A stretch of 64,000 nt of DNA from Clostridiales bacterium (GCA_016303065.1 JAEDMJ010000003.1:1-64000), one strand, 5' to 3'. Shown: positions 35,532 through 44,489, counted from the first letter of the stretch. Numbers and translations are program-made. Notes: generated by a model not told the origin, from the sequence alone.

Positions 35532-36053
35532 TTATTTGTTGGCGCGGGAAGCAATGATGAGGCTCATATTGCGTCCTTCAAGCTTTGCCGGCTTTTCGAT
35601 GACGCCCTTCTCGGAACAGGCGTCCGCAAACTTTGCCAGCAGGGCGGTTCCAAGGTCGGTGTGCGTCATTTCGCGGCCGCGGAACTGGACCGTGACCTTG
35701 ACCTTGTTCCCGTCTTCAAGATATCTCAAAGCGGCGCGGAGGCGGAAATCGTAATCGTGGTCGCCGACGCCGGCAGTACGGAACTTGATCTCCTTGGTTT
35801 CCACTGTGTTCTGATTTTTTCTCGCTTCGCGCTGTCTCTTTGTCTGTTCAAATTTGAATTTGCCGTAATCCATGATCTTGCAGACGGGCGGAACCGCACC
35901 CGGAGCGATCTTGACAAGGTCAAGCCCTGCGTCCCGTGCGGCAAGCTGGGCTTCGCGGGCGGACATGACGCCCAATTGCTCGCCTGTTTCGGAGATAAGA
36001 CGGACTTTTTCGTCGCGGATCTCCTCGTTGATCATATGCTCGTTTTTCGGAAT
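35532..36053 (-). CDS. infC: Translation initiation factor IF-3
   Basis: 173 residues if it starts at the ATT at 36053, which has GGGGGTG six bases upstream and gives MPKNEHMINEEIRDEKVRLI, aligning with other IF-3 starts. TTG at 36068, GTG at 36062 and ATG at 36035 are alternatives with worse spacing or alignment. An AUU start is the known, self-regulated choice for infC in E. coli and in Geobacillus. Both domains are present: DLVKIAPGAVPPVCKIMDYG and, C-terminal, VQFRGREMTHTDLG. IF-3 keeps 30S subunits free and checks the start codon. First gene of the operon with rpmI and rplT. Confidence 0.95.
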   Translation of the reverse strand: MPKNEHMINEEIRDEKVRLISETGEQLGVMSAREAQLAARDAGLDLVKIAPGAVPPVCKIMDYGKFKFEQTKRQREARKNQNTVETKEIKFRTAGVGDHDYDFRLRAALRYLEDGNKVKVTVQFRGREMTHTDLGTALLAKFADACSEKGVIEKPAKLEGRNMSLIIASRANK

Positions 36054-36092
36054 GGCAAACACCCCCAAATTTTTTTATTATATACCGCTTAT

Positions 36093-36129
36093 CAAAAAAC
36101 AAGCGGCGAAAGACAAATTCCTTCCGCCG
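36093..36129 (-). promoter_or_regulatory. Leader attenuator (L20/IF-3 leader type) of infC-rpmI-rplT
   Basis: A minus-strand hairpin CGGCGGAAG (36121-36129) with CTTTCGCCG (36104-36112, one G-U) is followed by CTTGTTTTTT, an intrinsic terminator about 100 bases into the ~178-base leader and upstream of the infC start. Firmicutes L20 leaders end transcription this way when L20 is in excess; the L20-binding part was not matched base by base. Confidence 0.65.
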
Positions 36130-36237
36130 TCAAACGCTCCGTCCGCCGCGCACCGCACGGGAAACGGAAAATATTGAACCGCAGCCGCATTTATCCGCGG
36201 ACAGGGTGAGGAAGGTTCCTTCTTTATTAGCCCGTTT

Positions 36238-36266
36238 ATTTTACCACCGTTTTGCGTATTTGTCAA
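36238..36266 (-). promoter_or_regulatory. Promoter of infC-rpmI-rplT
   Basis: TTGACA (36261-36266) and TAAAAT (36238-36243) on the minus strand, 17 bases apart; predicted start near 36231. Confidence 0.8.
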
Positions 36267-36345
36267 GGCTTTATTTGAATTTTTCACCGTTACACATATT
36301 GACTTTCGGACAAATGTTAATTTTTATCTCATTTATACAATTGCC

Positions 36346-36374
36346 TTGAAAACTCCGCCCTTTGATGATATAAT
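36346..36374 (+). promoter_or_regulatory. Promoter of the orphan bitopic membrane protein gene
   Basis: TTGAAA (36346-36351), 17 bases, TATAAT (36369-36374). Confidence 0.72.
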
Positions 36375-36398
36375 GATTCGCTGAAAGGTGATGGTAAA

Positions 36399-37262
36399 TT
36401 GAAAGACTGGACATTTGAAAAAAGCTTTTTCCGCCGCGAAATCCGAAGAGTCAACATATCCCGGATCGTTCTTGCCGCAGCTGTGCTGGTCGCAATAGTT
36501 CTTCTTGACACCCGCCACACCGTCACTCTGGCCGCCGCAAAATTCCGCGGCGCCGCCGAAGTTACCGTTGATGAGATCGCCTCCATAACGAATCCCGAAA
36601 CAGAGCTTACGGAGCTTTCTTTCAGCGCAAACCACGAAAACTCCTCCGCCTTTGAAGCGGACATCCGGCTCAAACGGCTCATGTACGTCAAGGACGGCTC
36701 GTGCCTTTTGAGTCTTAAACCCGACGCAATAACCGAGACAAATTATTCCGCCATGGAAAAAAGCGGAAACGTCTCGGCTTCCATCGAATACGTCTATGCC
36801 AGACTGAACGGAAAGCTTATGATCGTCAAGCGCAGCAAGCTTGAACCCGTCGACGTTCTTACGGGCACAATCGGATATCTTCCCGCCGACATAAAAATTG
36901 CCGTCACCGAAAATTCGGATGTGGAGCTGGAAGATGTTCTCCCCGTGATAATGGATACAACGGGGGACGCGTTTTCCTCGCTCACAACCGACATCGCTTT
37001 TTCCTCCGTTATTCTTGTCATATGGTCGCTGTGGTTTTTCAGCATAATTCACCGCACGCTGCGCTATGACCGCAGTCCCGCATACAAACGCCTCTTTACC
37101 TGCGCCGGAACCGTCGAAGAAAACGCCCGCGCCATTGACGAAGAGCTTTCCGGCCGCGCGGATTTCGGTTTGTTCGGAAATATCGTCACCGAAAACTGGC
37201 ATATCCGCCGCCGCCCCTTCTCCTTCCTTGTGGAGCCCCGTTCAAGCTATACCGACAACTGA
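36399..37262 (+). CDS. Unrecognised membrane protein, two transmembrane helices
   Basis: 287 residues from a TTG with AAAGGTGAT just upstream. I do not recognise the family. One helix at ~20-38 follows a charged cytosolic start; a mixed, mostly beta-rich region (~40-190) should be extracytoplasmic; a second helix lies at ~200-218 (SSVILVIWSLWFFSII); and a cytosolic tail of ~70 residues ends the chain. No catalytic motif or cysteine pair stands out. It has its own promoter and lies alone between the divergent infC operon and the convergent ABC operon. Confidence 0.72.
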   Translation: MKDWTFEKSFFRREIRRVNISRIVLAAAVLVAIVLLDTRHTVTLAAAKFRGAAEVTVDEIASITNPETELTELSFSANHENSSAFEADIRLKRLMYVKDGSCLLSLKPDAITETNYSAMEKSGNVSASIEYVYARLNGKLMIVKRSKLEPVDVLTGTIGYLPADIKIAVTENSDVELEDVLPVIMDTTGDAFSSLTTDIAFSSVILVIWSLWFFSIIHRTLRYDRSPAYKRLFTCAGTVEENARAIDEELSGRADFGLFGNIVTENWHIRRRPFSFLVEPRSSYTDN

Positions 37263-37345
37263 GATTTTCCGGCTTTCAGCTTTTTTACGGATTAAAAATC
37301 ACTTTTGTCCTGCTCCGACGCTTTTCTCAAAAAAACACACAAATA

Positions 37346-37390
37346 CGGATCCCCGGATACCGAGCAAAGCTCAATGTATCCGGGGATCCG
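37346..37390 (-). terminator. Terminator of the MacB-like efflux operon
   Basis: Perfect 15-bp stem CGGATCCCCGGATAC (37346-37360) with 37376-37390, itself holding a small GAGC/GCTC hairpin in the loop; on the minus strand TATTTGTGTGTTTTTTT follows. Confidence 0.8.
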
Positions 37391-37440
37391 CTTTATTCCG
37401 GGCTGCGCTGAGTTTTATGCCCAGCGCGCTTTTCGGAAAT

Positions 37441-38346
37441 TTACGCTTCGTTTTTTTCCTGTTCCTTTGCAAGAACGATGCGGCCCTCTTCGATGTCCGC
37501 CCGGACTCTTCCCGGCGTCGAAAGCCGGAGTTCGGAGATGTACTCCGCCGGAAGCTGAAGCCGGCCTGCGCGGTCCAGCACGATAAGCTCCGTATGGGTG
37601 TGCTCGTTCCGCTCCGCGTTTGCCTGGGACTGCATTGCGGCAAGCTCGGCGGCGTAGCTTATGTTGCGTATAAACTCGGAGCTGGTCTTTCCGTCGCGGA
37701 TGTTGACGACTCTGTCGACCTTTCCGGAAAGTCTCCGGTCGTGGGTCACGGTCACAATGGTCAGCTTCGCGTTTCGGTTCAGATCCCTGAAAAGGTCAAA
37801 GATCATGTCCGAGGTCTGGGTATCCACCGCGCCCGTCGGTTCATCCGCAAGCAGAATCTTCGGTGAATTGGCAAGGGCGATCGCAATCGCAACGCGCTGC
37901 TGTTCGCCGCCGGAAAGCTCGGTCAGTTTATTGCCCCGGCGCTTTGCAAGTCCGACCATCTCCAGAAGCTCAAGGGCCCGCTCCCGGCGCTTTTTCGTTC
38001 CCGAAAAGCACATCGGAAGCATGACGTTCTCTTCCGCAGTAAGATATGGGAGCATATTTCTTGCATTGTTCTGCCACACAAAGCCTACCGTTTCGCGCTT
38101 GTAGCGCACAAGCCCCTTTTTCGTGATCCTGGTCATGTCGATCCCGTCGACCCGGAGCTTTCCCGCCGTGGGCGAATCGAGCCCGCCCAGTAGGTTCATC
38201 AGCGTCGATTTTCCGGAACCGGACTTTCCGATCATCGCCATGAGCTCGCCTTCCTCGACGTTGAGGTCGAGCCCCTGAAGCGCCATGACTTCAATGTCGC
38301 GCGTCTTGTATATCTTAACAAGGTTCTCGCATTCAATCATTGCCAT
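37441..38346 (-). CDS. ABC transporter ATPase (MacB/LolD-like) with AbrB-like C-terminal domain
   Basis: 301 residues. The ATPase core (1-~222) has Walker A IGKSGSGKSTLMNLLGG, the LSGGEQQRVAIAIAL signature and Walker B ILLADEPTGAVD. Beyond it, residues ~250-295 (LIVLDRAGRLQLPAEYIS, GRVRADIEEGRIVLAKE) look like a swapped-hairpin AbrB/SpoVT domain. The partner membrane gene is the 950-aa permease two genes upstream. It overlaps the second ATPase by 14 bases. Likely role: powering export or extraction of a lipid, peptide or drug together with the adaptor. Confidence 0.9.
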   Translation of the reverse strand: MAMIECENLVKIYKTRDIEVMALQGLDLNVEEGELMAMIGKSGSGKSTLMNLLGGLDSPTAGKLRVDGIDMTRITKKGLVRYKRETVGFVWQNNARNMLPYLTAEENVMLPMCFSGTKKRRERALELLEMVGLAKRRGNKLTELSGGEQQRVAIAIALANSPKILLADEPTGAVDTQTSDMIFDLFRDLNRNAKLTIVTVTHDRRLSGKVDRVVNIRDGKTSSEFIRNISYAAELAAMQSQANAERNEHTHTELIVLDRAGRLQLPAEYISELRLSTPGRVRADIEEGRIVLAKEQEKNEA

Positions 38347-39019
38347 CTGTGATCACCCCATCCGACAGCGTATAGACTTTGTCCGCAAGCTCCAGCATAT
38401 GCGGATCGTGGGTCGTCATGAGAACAGTCATCTCTTTTTCGGAAATCAGCCTTCTGAAGAGATCCACGACCTGTATTCCCATGGCGGTATCCAGCTCCGC
38501 CGTAGGCTCGTCGGCAAACAGCAGCGGAGGGTTGTGGGCAATACCGCGCGCAATCGCGACGCGCTGCTGCTCGCCTCCGGAAAGCTGGACGGGATAGTGG
38601 CCCATCCGCTTGGCAAGTCCGACAAGCTCAAGGCATTTCTTTGCCCTTCGGGTCGCTTCCGCCCCCTTAACGCCTGAAATCCGCAGACCGTATTCCACGT
38701 TTTCCAGCGCCGTCATGTCCGGAATAAGCGCAACCGCCTGGAACACAAAGCCCATGTTTTTGCGCCGGACGGTGTCTCTTTCGTTCCGGCTCATGGCGGT
38801 CATGTTTTTTTCTTCAAAGAAGACTTTTCCCTCCGAAGGCTCGTCAAGCCCGCTCAAAATGTTCAAAAGCGTCGTCTTGCCGGAGCCGGAACGTCCGCGC
38901 AGCACCGTAAGCTTTCCCTTCGGAACTTCTATCGTGATGTCCCGGAGCGCCGTGAAGACGGTTTTACCCGTTTCAAATCTGCGGGCAATGTTTTCCGTTC
39001 TGATTATCGATTCCGTCAT
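38333..39019 (-). CDS. ABC transporter ATPase (MacB/LolD-like)
   Basis: 228 residues, ATPase only. Walker A LRGRSGSGKTTLLNILSG, signature LSGGEQQRVAIARGI, Walker B LLFADEPTAELD and the H-loop TTHDPHM. It starts three bases after the FtsX-type permease. Having two different ATPases with one large permease suggests a mixed ATPase dimer, or that the second one serves another membrane partner; the sequence does not decide. Confidence 0.92.
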   Translation of the reverse strand: MTESIIRTENIARRFETGKTVFTALRDITIEVPKGKLTVLRGRSGSGKTTLLNILSGLDEPSEGKVFFEEKNMTAMSRNERDTVRRKNMGFVFQAVALIPDMTALENVEYGLRISGVKGAEATRRAKKCLELVGLAKRMGHYPVQLSGGEQQRVAIARGIAHNPPLLFADEPTAELDTAMGIQVVDLFRRLISEKEMTVLMTTHDPHMLELADKVYTLSDGVITDGND

Positions 39020-39022
39020 AAC

Positions 39023-41875
39023 TTAATCCTCTCCGAGCTTCAGCGCTCTGTCGACTTTCTGCCTGACAACGATGGTAAAGAGCACGGCAAGGCACACGGC
39101 AAGCACTGCGCCAAGCACACCGAGGATTCTCAAAAGGTCGCTTGAACTGGTGAGCACGCGGAAAGCGATCGACTCGTATTCCGAGGTATAGTTCATTGAC
39201 AGGAAGGGAACAAACATGATGCTCTGCACCCTGCCGATGAATATTCCCGCTGCAACCGCCGCACCGGAAACGAGAAGCTGTTCAAGCGCGAGCATTTTCA
39301 TCACGCCCGCCCGCGTCACGCCGAGAGCCCGGGATATTCCGAACTGAAGCGTTCTTTCCTTGATGGATATCACCCAGTACACCATGAAGCCCGCGGCGCA
39401 GAGCGCAACCGCCGCCATAAACGACACGGTGAGCATTCCGTTGGTTCCCTGGAGCACCGGTGAATTTTTCTCGTCGGTCAGACGCTCGCCGGAGCTCTCA
39501 AGGTTGATCATTCCGAACTCGCTGTCGTAAAGAGCATTGTAAAGCTCCATGTCGCTGACTCCGTCGGCCTTTTTGATGAAGAAATCGTAAGGTCTGACTT
39601 CGTTCTCCTCCATGTAGTCGGAAAGACGCGCTATAACAAACTTGTTTCTCACGATCTCGTCGGTGTTTCCGTACCTCGTGTACTTTTCAAGTCCGGGCCA
39701 GGATTCCACCGCCGCAACCACGGTGCACTCAATATACCCCGAACCGACAAGAATGTTTATCCTGTCGCCAAGCTCAAGCTTCAGCGTTTCCATCAGCTCA
39801 ACGGAAACGACGCAGCTGTTTTCAAAGCGGTTCAACGCGTTTGCGTAATCGTTTATGTGATAGCTTCCCAGATCTGAGGGCCAGTTGGCCGTAAGTGCAA
39901 ATTCATACGGATCCGTCAGCATAACGTCGACATTCTGCGTCTGGCTTCCATCGCGCTTTACCGTGACGTCCTCTTCGCGGTAGACCCGCGCGATGCTTTC
40001 GATCTCCCCGAACTCCTTAAAGGAGTCGGTCAGAAGCTCAAGATATTTTACGGTGATGGACTGCACGAGAACTCCGTCGTCGTAAATTTCAATCTTGTTT
40101 CCGTTCTGGACCGCGCCGCTGACATAGTTCCCGTTTTCATCGTATTTCCGCCACACGGGGGTATAGACGGCGTCCGCGCCCACCTGAACCTCGATATTTT
40201 TTTCTATGTATCTGTTTATCGATCTTGCCGTGTCGGCGCTTGTCACGCCGATGGAAATCGTCAGAATCATGAACAGCATGATTCCCGCGCATTCCCGGTT
40301 GCGGCTTACACGGTTCAGGGTGAAATAGCTCCAGGCCGGCCACGCGCGCTTTCCTATCCTGAAAATAAACCTCAGAATATACGGATATATGCGAAGGAAC
40401 AGCATGCCCGCGCCGAGGGCAAAAAGCGTTCCCGAGACATACATCATAATATCCGTGTTCTCGATAGTAAGCACTCCCGACGAATCCAGCAGCAGCATTC
40501 TGACCTGCATGGAATACCATCCGTAAATTCCCGCCGCCAGCAGCAGCACGTCAAGGAAATACTTGTGGTAAAACGGCGTTTTCGAGATGTTTTTAAGCCG
40601 TTTGCTCTCCACAATGTTGACTCCGGCGCTGAGCACTGCCGGAATCATCGTTATGACAATGAACAAAAGCGCCGCAATGAAAAGGGAGAGGAATGCCTCG
40701 GGCTCAAGCTTCAGAGGCAGAGCCGAACGGTTTACAAAAGACAGGAAGCCGTTCGATGCGCCGATCATCCGGCACATCAGCAGCCCGAGTATCGGACCGA
40801 GCACGGCCGCCGCACCGACAAGCAAAACGCTCTCGATCAGATAGAGCCTGAGTATGTGCCCTCTTCCGGCTCCGCGGCTCTGCATAACGGAAATCTCGTT
40901 CTGTTCGCTTTTCAGCTTCAGCCTTGCGATCATCACCACATAGAACGAGATGACCACCAAAAGAGGCACAAGCAGCGAATAGAGCGTGACGTACAGCTTC
41001 GACGAGAGCTCTTCAAGGGTCCCGAGGGTCTGATTTGCGCTGAAGGTCAGCGCGTCCTTGCCGGAGACATTGATAACCTCTTCTTTGCCAGCCTCGTAAG
41101 CGGCGATAAGCTCGGATACGTCGTCTATATCTATGGAGGTATAGTCCAAAGCCGAATACCAGACAAGCTGCGTCATGTGACGCGTTGCGGAAGGGTTCGT
41201 CTCCATGATACTGTTTATGTAAGAGCAGTCGACAAAGACGTTTCCGCCGAAACGGTCGGACTTCGTAAACCAGAAGTATTCGGAGTTGTCCGAAGCTTCA
41301 AAAATGCCGACGATCTCAATTTTGAAAACAGTACTGCTGTTTGCGGAGCTTTTCACCTCGTATACTTCGCCCAGGGTCATGTCCGAATTCACAAGAAAAG
41401 TCCGCCTCACGACCGCTTCAACTACTCCGTCGTTTCTCGTTGGATCGTACATTCGCCCCGTCGTAATGTTGATGTGGTCTTCAAGATCCTGCACATAGAA
41501 CATCACAAGGTTCTCGCGTCCGGACAGGGTGTCGGCATCTCTGAAAAGCATCGAATACCTGATGTACTTTCCCGAAACGACCGACGGAAGCCCGATTTTT
41601 TCGGCAATACCGGAATACGTGTTCTCCAGGGTCTCCATCGTGCCGACTGCATCCTTTTCAACTGCAGCCATTTCATATTTAAGCGAGAGATATGCGGGAT
41701 AGCGTTCCGTCTCCAAAAGCCGGTCTTCAAAGGTCTTGTTCAAAAGCCTTTGAAGTATCGCGTCGGAATAGACGGGAACGCTGAACGCCATTGCCAGCGC
41801 AAGCGTCAGTCCGGCAAGCATCGACAGGGCCTTCCACCGGTTGCCTGCGAGCCGCCTCAGTACCGTCAGCAACAT
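39023..41875 (-). CDS. ABC transporter permease, FtsX/MacB-like, 950 residues
   Basis: Starts with a membrane helix (~17-37), then a large extracytoplasmic domain (~40-280), three helices (~290-440), further helices, a second extracytoplasmic part (~570-800) and three C-terminal FtsX-type helices (~815-940). This is the duplicated, long form found in Firmicutes and Actinobacteria exporters rather than the four-helix MacB. Mechanotransmission-type permeases of this kind work with an ATPase and often an adaptor, all encoded here. Substrate unknown. Confidence 0.87.
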   Translation of the reverse strand: MLLTVLRRLAGNRWKALSMLAGLTLALAMAFSVPVYSDAILQRLLNKTFEDRLLETERYPAYLSLKYEMAAVEKDAVGTMETLENTYSGIAEKIGLPSVVSGKYIRYSMLFRDADTLSGRENLVMFYVQDLEDHINITTGRMYDPTRNDGVVEAVVRRTFLVNSDMTLGEVYEVKSSANSSTVFKIEIVGIFEASDNSEYFWFTKSDRFGGNVFVDCSYINSIMETNPSATRHMTQLVWYSALDYTSIDIDDVSELIAAYEAGKEEVINVSGKDALTFSANQTLGTLEELSSKLYVTLYSLLVPLLVVISFYVVMIARLKLKSEQNEISVMQSRGAGRGHILRLYLIESVLLVGAAAVLGPILGLLMCRMIGASNGFLSFVNRSALPLKLEPEAFLSLFIAALLFIVITMIPAVLSAGVNIVESKRLKNISKTPFYHKYFLDVLLLAAGIYGWYSMQVRMLLLDSSGVLTIENTDIMMYVSGTLFALGAGMLFLRIYPYILRFIFRIGKRAWPAWSYFTLNRVSRNRECAGIMLFMILTISIGVTSADTARSINRYIEKNIEVQVGADAVYTPVWRKYDENGNYVSGAVQNGNKIEIYDDGVLVQSITVKYLELLTDSFKEFGEIESIARVYREEDVTVKRDGSQTQNVDVMLTDPYEFALTANWPSDLGSYHINDYANALNRFENSCVVSVELMETLKLELGDRINILVGSGYIECTVVAAVESWPGLEKYTRYGNTDEIVRNKFVIARLSDYMEENEVRPYDFFIKKADGVSDMELYNALYDSEFGMINLESSGERLTDEKNSPVLQGTNGMLTVSFMAAVALCAAGFMVYWVISIKERTLQFGISRALGVTRAGVMKMLALEQLLVSGAAVAAGIFIGRVQSIMFVPFLSMNYTSEYESIAFRVLTSSSDLLRILGVLGAVLAVCLAVLFTIVVRQKVDRALKLGED

Positions 41876-41899
41876 GTTTCAAACCTCTCAAGCTTTCTT

Positions 41900-42925
41900 T
41901 TACTGGATCACAAGATCGCTCTCGCTCAATCCGCTCAGAACTTCCGTGTTGTAGTCCGTTGAAAGTCCGATGACAATGTCCTGCTCCTGGCGGTATCCGT
42001 CCCTTAAAACATAGACGTATTTTCTGTCGCCGACGCTCTTGATGGAAGACGTACGGATGCAGAGCGTATTTTCACTCTTTTCGATCACATAGTAGAGGTT
42101 CAGCTTCACTCCGATCGTCACGCCGTCCGGAAGGGATTCCGGACGCAGGATGACCGCGTACTTGTCGCTGCTTCCCTCCGGCACGGTGTCCGGAGTCTGG
42201 ATCGCCGTGGCTTCAAATTCGACAATGCTCCCGTCCTTTGCCTCAAAAGACAGAGTTACGTCCGCATTTATCGGAATTTTGCCATAGCCGGCGCCGGTAT
42301 ATCTGATAAGCATTTCACTGGTGTCGGAAACGGTGAAAACCGTCACCCCCTCGGTAATCTGAGCGCCCTTCGCCATATTGAGCTCATAGGTTATCTGTCC
42401 GGAAATCGGAGCAACGAGCTGCGTTGTGCTGAATTCCATTCTAAGCTGTGCAATGTCGCGGCGGGAAATATAAATTGCAAGCTCGGCCTCTTTCCAGGAT
42501 ATCTCGTCAAGAGCGCCGGCTTCCCATCTTCTCTTTGCAGCTTCATATCTCAGCTCGTCTATCTCATACTGCATCTCCGCCACGCGGAGTTTTTCTTCCA
42601 GGGCGCTGTTGTCCGTCTCACAGAGGACGTCGCCCGCCTCGACCGTGTCGCCCAGGCGGTAATAGGATTCCATAAAAACGCCGTTCGAAGTCGGGAAGCT
42701 CACGTTCACGCTGGAAACAGCCTCAACGGAAGCATATCCGGAGACGGCGTTCTCAATGGTTCCCCGTTCGGGATTATAGGTAAAATAGTTTGCATCGACC
42801 GCCTCCACAAGGGGCGGCGGAAGCGCCTCTTCTTCTTCGGGGAAAAGCGCGCATCCGGAAAGCGCCGTCAGCATGGCCGCAGCAGCCATAAACGGCAAAA
42901 ATGTTTTCACCAGCTTTTTTTTCAT
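41900..42925 (-). CDS. HlyD/MacA-like adaptor lipoprotein
   Basis: 341 residues from the ATG at 42925 (GGAGG in front; the upstream ATG at 42985 adds non-matching residues). Lipobox LSGC with Cys25, so it is lipid-anchored outside the cell. It shows a barrel-sandwich half-motif GVFMESYYRLGDTVEAGDVL, a coiled coil (~105-160, rich in Glu/Lys/Arg), the second half TTQLVAPISGQI and a beta-barrel end. In MacAB systems the adaptor links the permease to the outside. It is the first gene of the operon. Confidence 0.88.
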   Translation of the reverse strand: MKKKLVKTFLPFMAAAAMLTALSGCALFPEEEEALPPPLVEAVDANYFTYNPERGTIENAVSGYASVEAVSSVNVSFPTSNGVFMESYYRLGDTVEAGDVLCETDNSALEEKLRVAEMQYEIDELRYEAAKRRWEAGALDEISWKEAELAIYISRRDIAQLRMEFSTTQLVAPISGQITYELNMAKGAQITEGVTVFTVSDTSEMLIRYTGAGYGKIPINADVTLSFEAKDGSIVEFEATAIQTPDTVPEGSSDKYAVILRPESLPDGVTIGVKLNLYYVIEKSENTLCIRTSSIKSVGDRKYVYVLRDGYRQEQDIVIGLSTDYNTEVLSGLSESDLVIQ

Positions 42926-43002
42926 TTTCCATCCTCCTGTTTTCCATCCAAAACCTTCAAAAATTTGTTTTTCTTTTTTTAACAAAAAACAACTTTTGTC
43001 CT

Positions 43003-43031
43003 AGTATACTACACCCCCCAACAAAACGCAA
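43003..43031 (-). promoter_or_regulatory. Promoter of the MacB-like efflux operon
   Basis: TTGCGT (43026-43031) and TATACT (43003-43008) on the minus strand, 17 bases apart. The -35 is weak, as expected of a regulated promoter. Confidence 0.6.
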
Positions 43032-43080
43032 GCTTTTTTTGCGCAAATATTTTCATATAACTCTCAGCCTGCACGCAAAA

Positions 43081-43113
43081 TCCCCCCGGAACATCTTTCG
43101 TGTTCCGGGGGGA
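43081..43113 (-). terminator. Terminator after rnz
   Basis: Perfect 13-bp stem TCCCCCCGGAACA (43081-43093) with 43101-43113; ATTTTG follows on the minus strand. It lies next to the rnz stop codon at 43119. Confidence 0.82.
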
Positions 43114-43118
43114 TCAGT

Positions 43119-44030
43119 TCAATCTTCTTTAAATCTAATCGTCACTGAATCGCCGTCTGCGCCGAGTCTTGCGGACGGAAAAAATCTGCGCGCTTCGTCG
43201 GCAAAAAGCATCGGCACGGGCATGGACGGGCTGTAATGCGTGAGCCAGAAGCGCTCGGGCTTTGCCTGAGCCGCAAGCTTTGCCGCTTCGGCAAAAGTCA
43301 TGTGTCCGGACTCCCTGGCTCTTCCCAGCTTTTCCGGTTCTCCGAACATTCCCTCGCACACAAAAAGATCCGCATCCGCCGCCTCTTCCGCGATTATCTT
43401 CACCGGCCGCGTGTCCGTGGCATATACAAATCTTATGCCTCGGCGCGGAGGGCCCAGCACCATGTCGCTTGTATATCTGACTCCGTCGAGTATGACCTCC
43501 GCCTGTTTTTGAAGCGGGCTCCAGGCCTTCATCGGAACACCGTTCTTCCTGGCCTTTTCTATGTCAAACTTTCCCGCCCGGCTGATATCAATGCGGTATC
43601 CCCGGCAAGGCACTGCATGGCGCAGCGGGAACGAGGTCAGGGACCAGTCGCCGCAGGACATACTCTCCTCTCTTCCGCTGTGCTCTGCAAATCTGATCTC
43701 AAAGGGAAGCTCCGGAGCAATGACACGGAGACTGTTCACGACGCGTTCCAGACCGGCCGGTCCGACCATCGTCAGCGGTTCCGTCCGCCCCTCGTTTCCC
43801 ATGGAAAGGAGAAGTCCCGGGATTCCGCTTATGTGATCTGCATGGAAATGAGTTATGCATATTCTGTCGATGGGCTTGAAGGTAAAACCGCATTCCTTGA
43901 CGGAAAGCTGAGTTCCCTCTCCGCAGTCGATCAGAGTGCACGAACCGTTGTGTCGCAGCATTACTGAGGCGAGCCTTCGGTTTTTGAGAGGCATCGTTCC
44001 TCCCGTTCCGAGAAGGGCCACATCAAGCAT
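43119..44030 (-). CDS. rnz: Ribonuclease Z
   Basis: 303 residues. The metallo-beta-lactamase motif HFHADH is at 61-66, GTGGTMPL and LIDCGEGTQL precede it, and the late GHMTFAEAAKLA with LTHYSPS supplies the third His site. It cuts the 3' trailer of tRNA precursors that lack an encoded CCA, which fits the CCA-less tRNA-Asp here and the cca gene at 12.7 kb. Third gene of gdpP-rplI-rnz; six bases after rplI. Confidence 0.95.
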   Translation of the reverse strand: MLDVALLGTGGTMPLKNRRLASVMLRHNGSCTLIDCGEGTQLSVKECGFTFKPIDRICITHFHADHISGIPGLLLSMGNEGRTEPLTMVGPAGLERVVNSLRVIAPELPFEIRFAEHSGREESMSCGDWSLTSFPLRHAVPCRGYRIDISRAGKFDIEKARKNGVPMKAWSPLQKQAEVILDGVRYTSDMVLGPPRRGIRFVYATDTRPVKIIAEEAADADLFVCEGMFGEPEKLGRARESGHMTFAEAAKLAAQAKPERFWLTHYSPSMPVPMLFADEARRFFPSARLGADGDSVTIRFKED

Positions 44031-44036
44031 ACGGGA

Positions 44037-44489
44037 TCAGTTCCTGTCTTCCGTGACGTTAAGGGTCACGCCGGCCGTAACGTCAAAGCCAAGCTTCACC
44101 TTGAGCTTGTAGCTTCCGAGGGCCTTTATGGGCTCGTCGATGGAGAGTTTGCGCTTATCCACCTCGACGCCCGTCGCCTTCGATATCGCCTCCGCCGCTT
44201 CGGCCGCAGTTACCGCGCCAAAAAGCCTGCCCGCCGCGCCGCATTTCACCGCCAGCGAAACGGTCTTGCCCTCCAGGACCTTTTTCGTCGCCTCTGCATT
44301 CGCGCGTTCGCGCTCAAGCTTCTGCTTTTTCGCCTCGTCCTGAAGCTTCATTGTGTTGAGATTAGAGGCGTTGGCCTCTATGGCAAGCTTCCTGGGCAGC
44401 AGATAGTTTCTCGCATATCCGTCGGAAGCCTCGACAAGATCGCCCTTTTTGCCGTGTCCCTTGACATCGGCCTGCAAAATAACCTTCAT
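44037..44489 (-). CDS. rplI: 50S ribosomal protein L9
   Basis: 150 residues from the ATG at 44489 (MKVILQADVKGHGKKGDLVE), a typical L9 start, with an N-terminal lobe, a long charged helix (~48-75) and the C-terminal lobe ending VTEDRN. It binds 23S rRNA near L1 and steadies mRNA movement. gdpP-rplI adjacency is the normal Firmicutes order; dnaB, which often follows, is replaced by rnz. Confidence 0.97.
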   Translation of the reverse strand: MKVILQADVKGHGKKGDLVEASDGYARNYLLPRKLAIEANASNLNTMKLQDEAKKQKLERERANAEATKKVLEGKTVSLAVKCGAAGRLFGAVTAAEAAEAISKATGVEVDKRKLSIDEPIKALGSYKLKVKLGFDVTAGVTLNVTEDRN

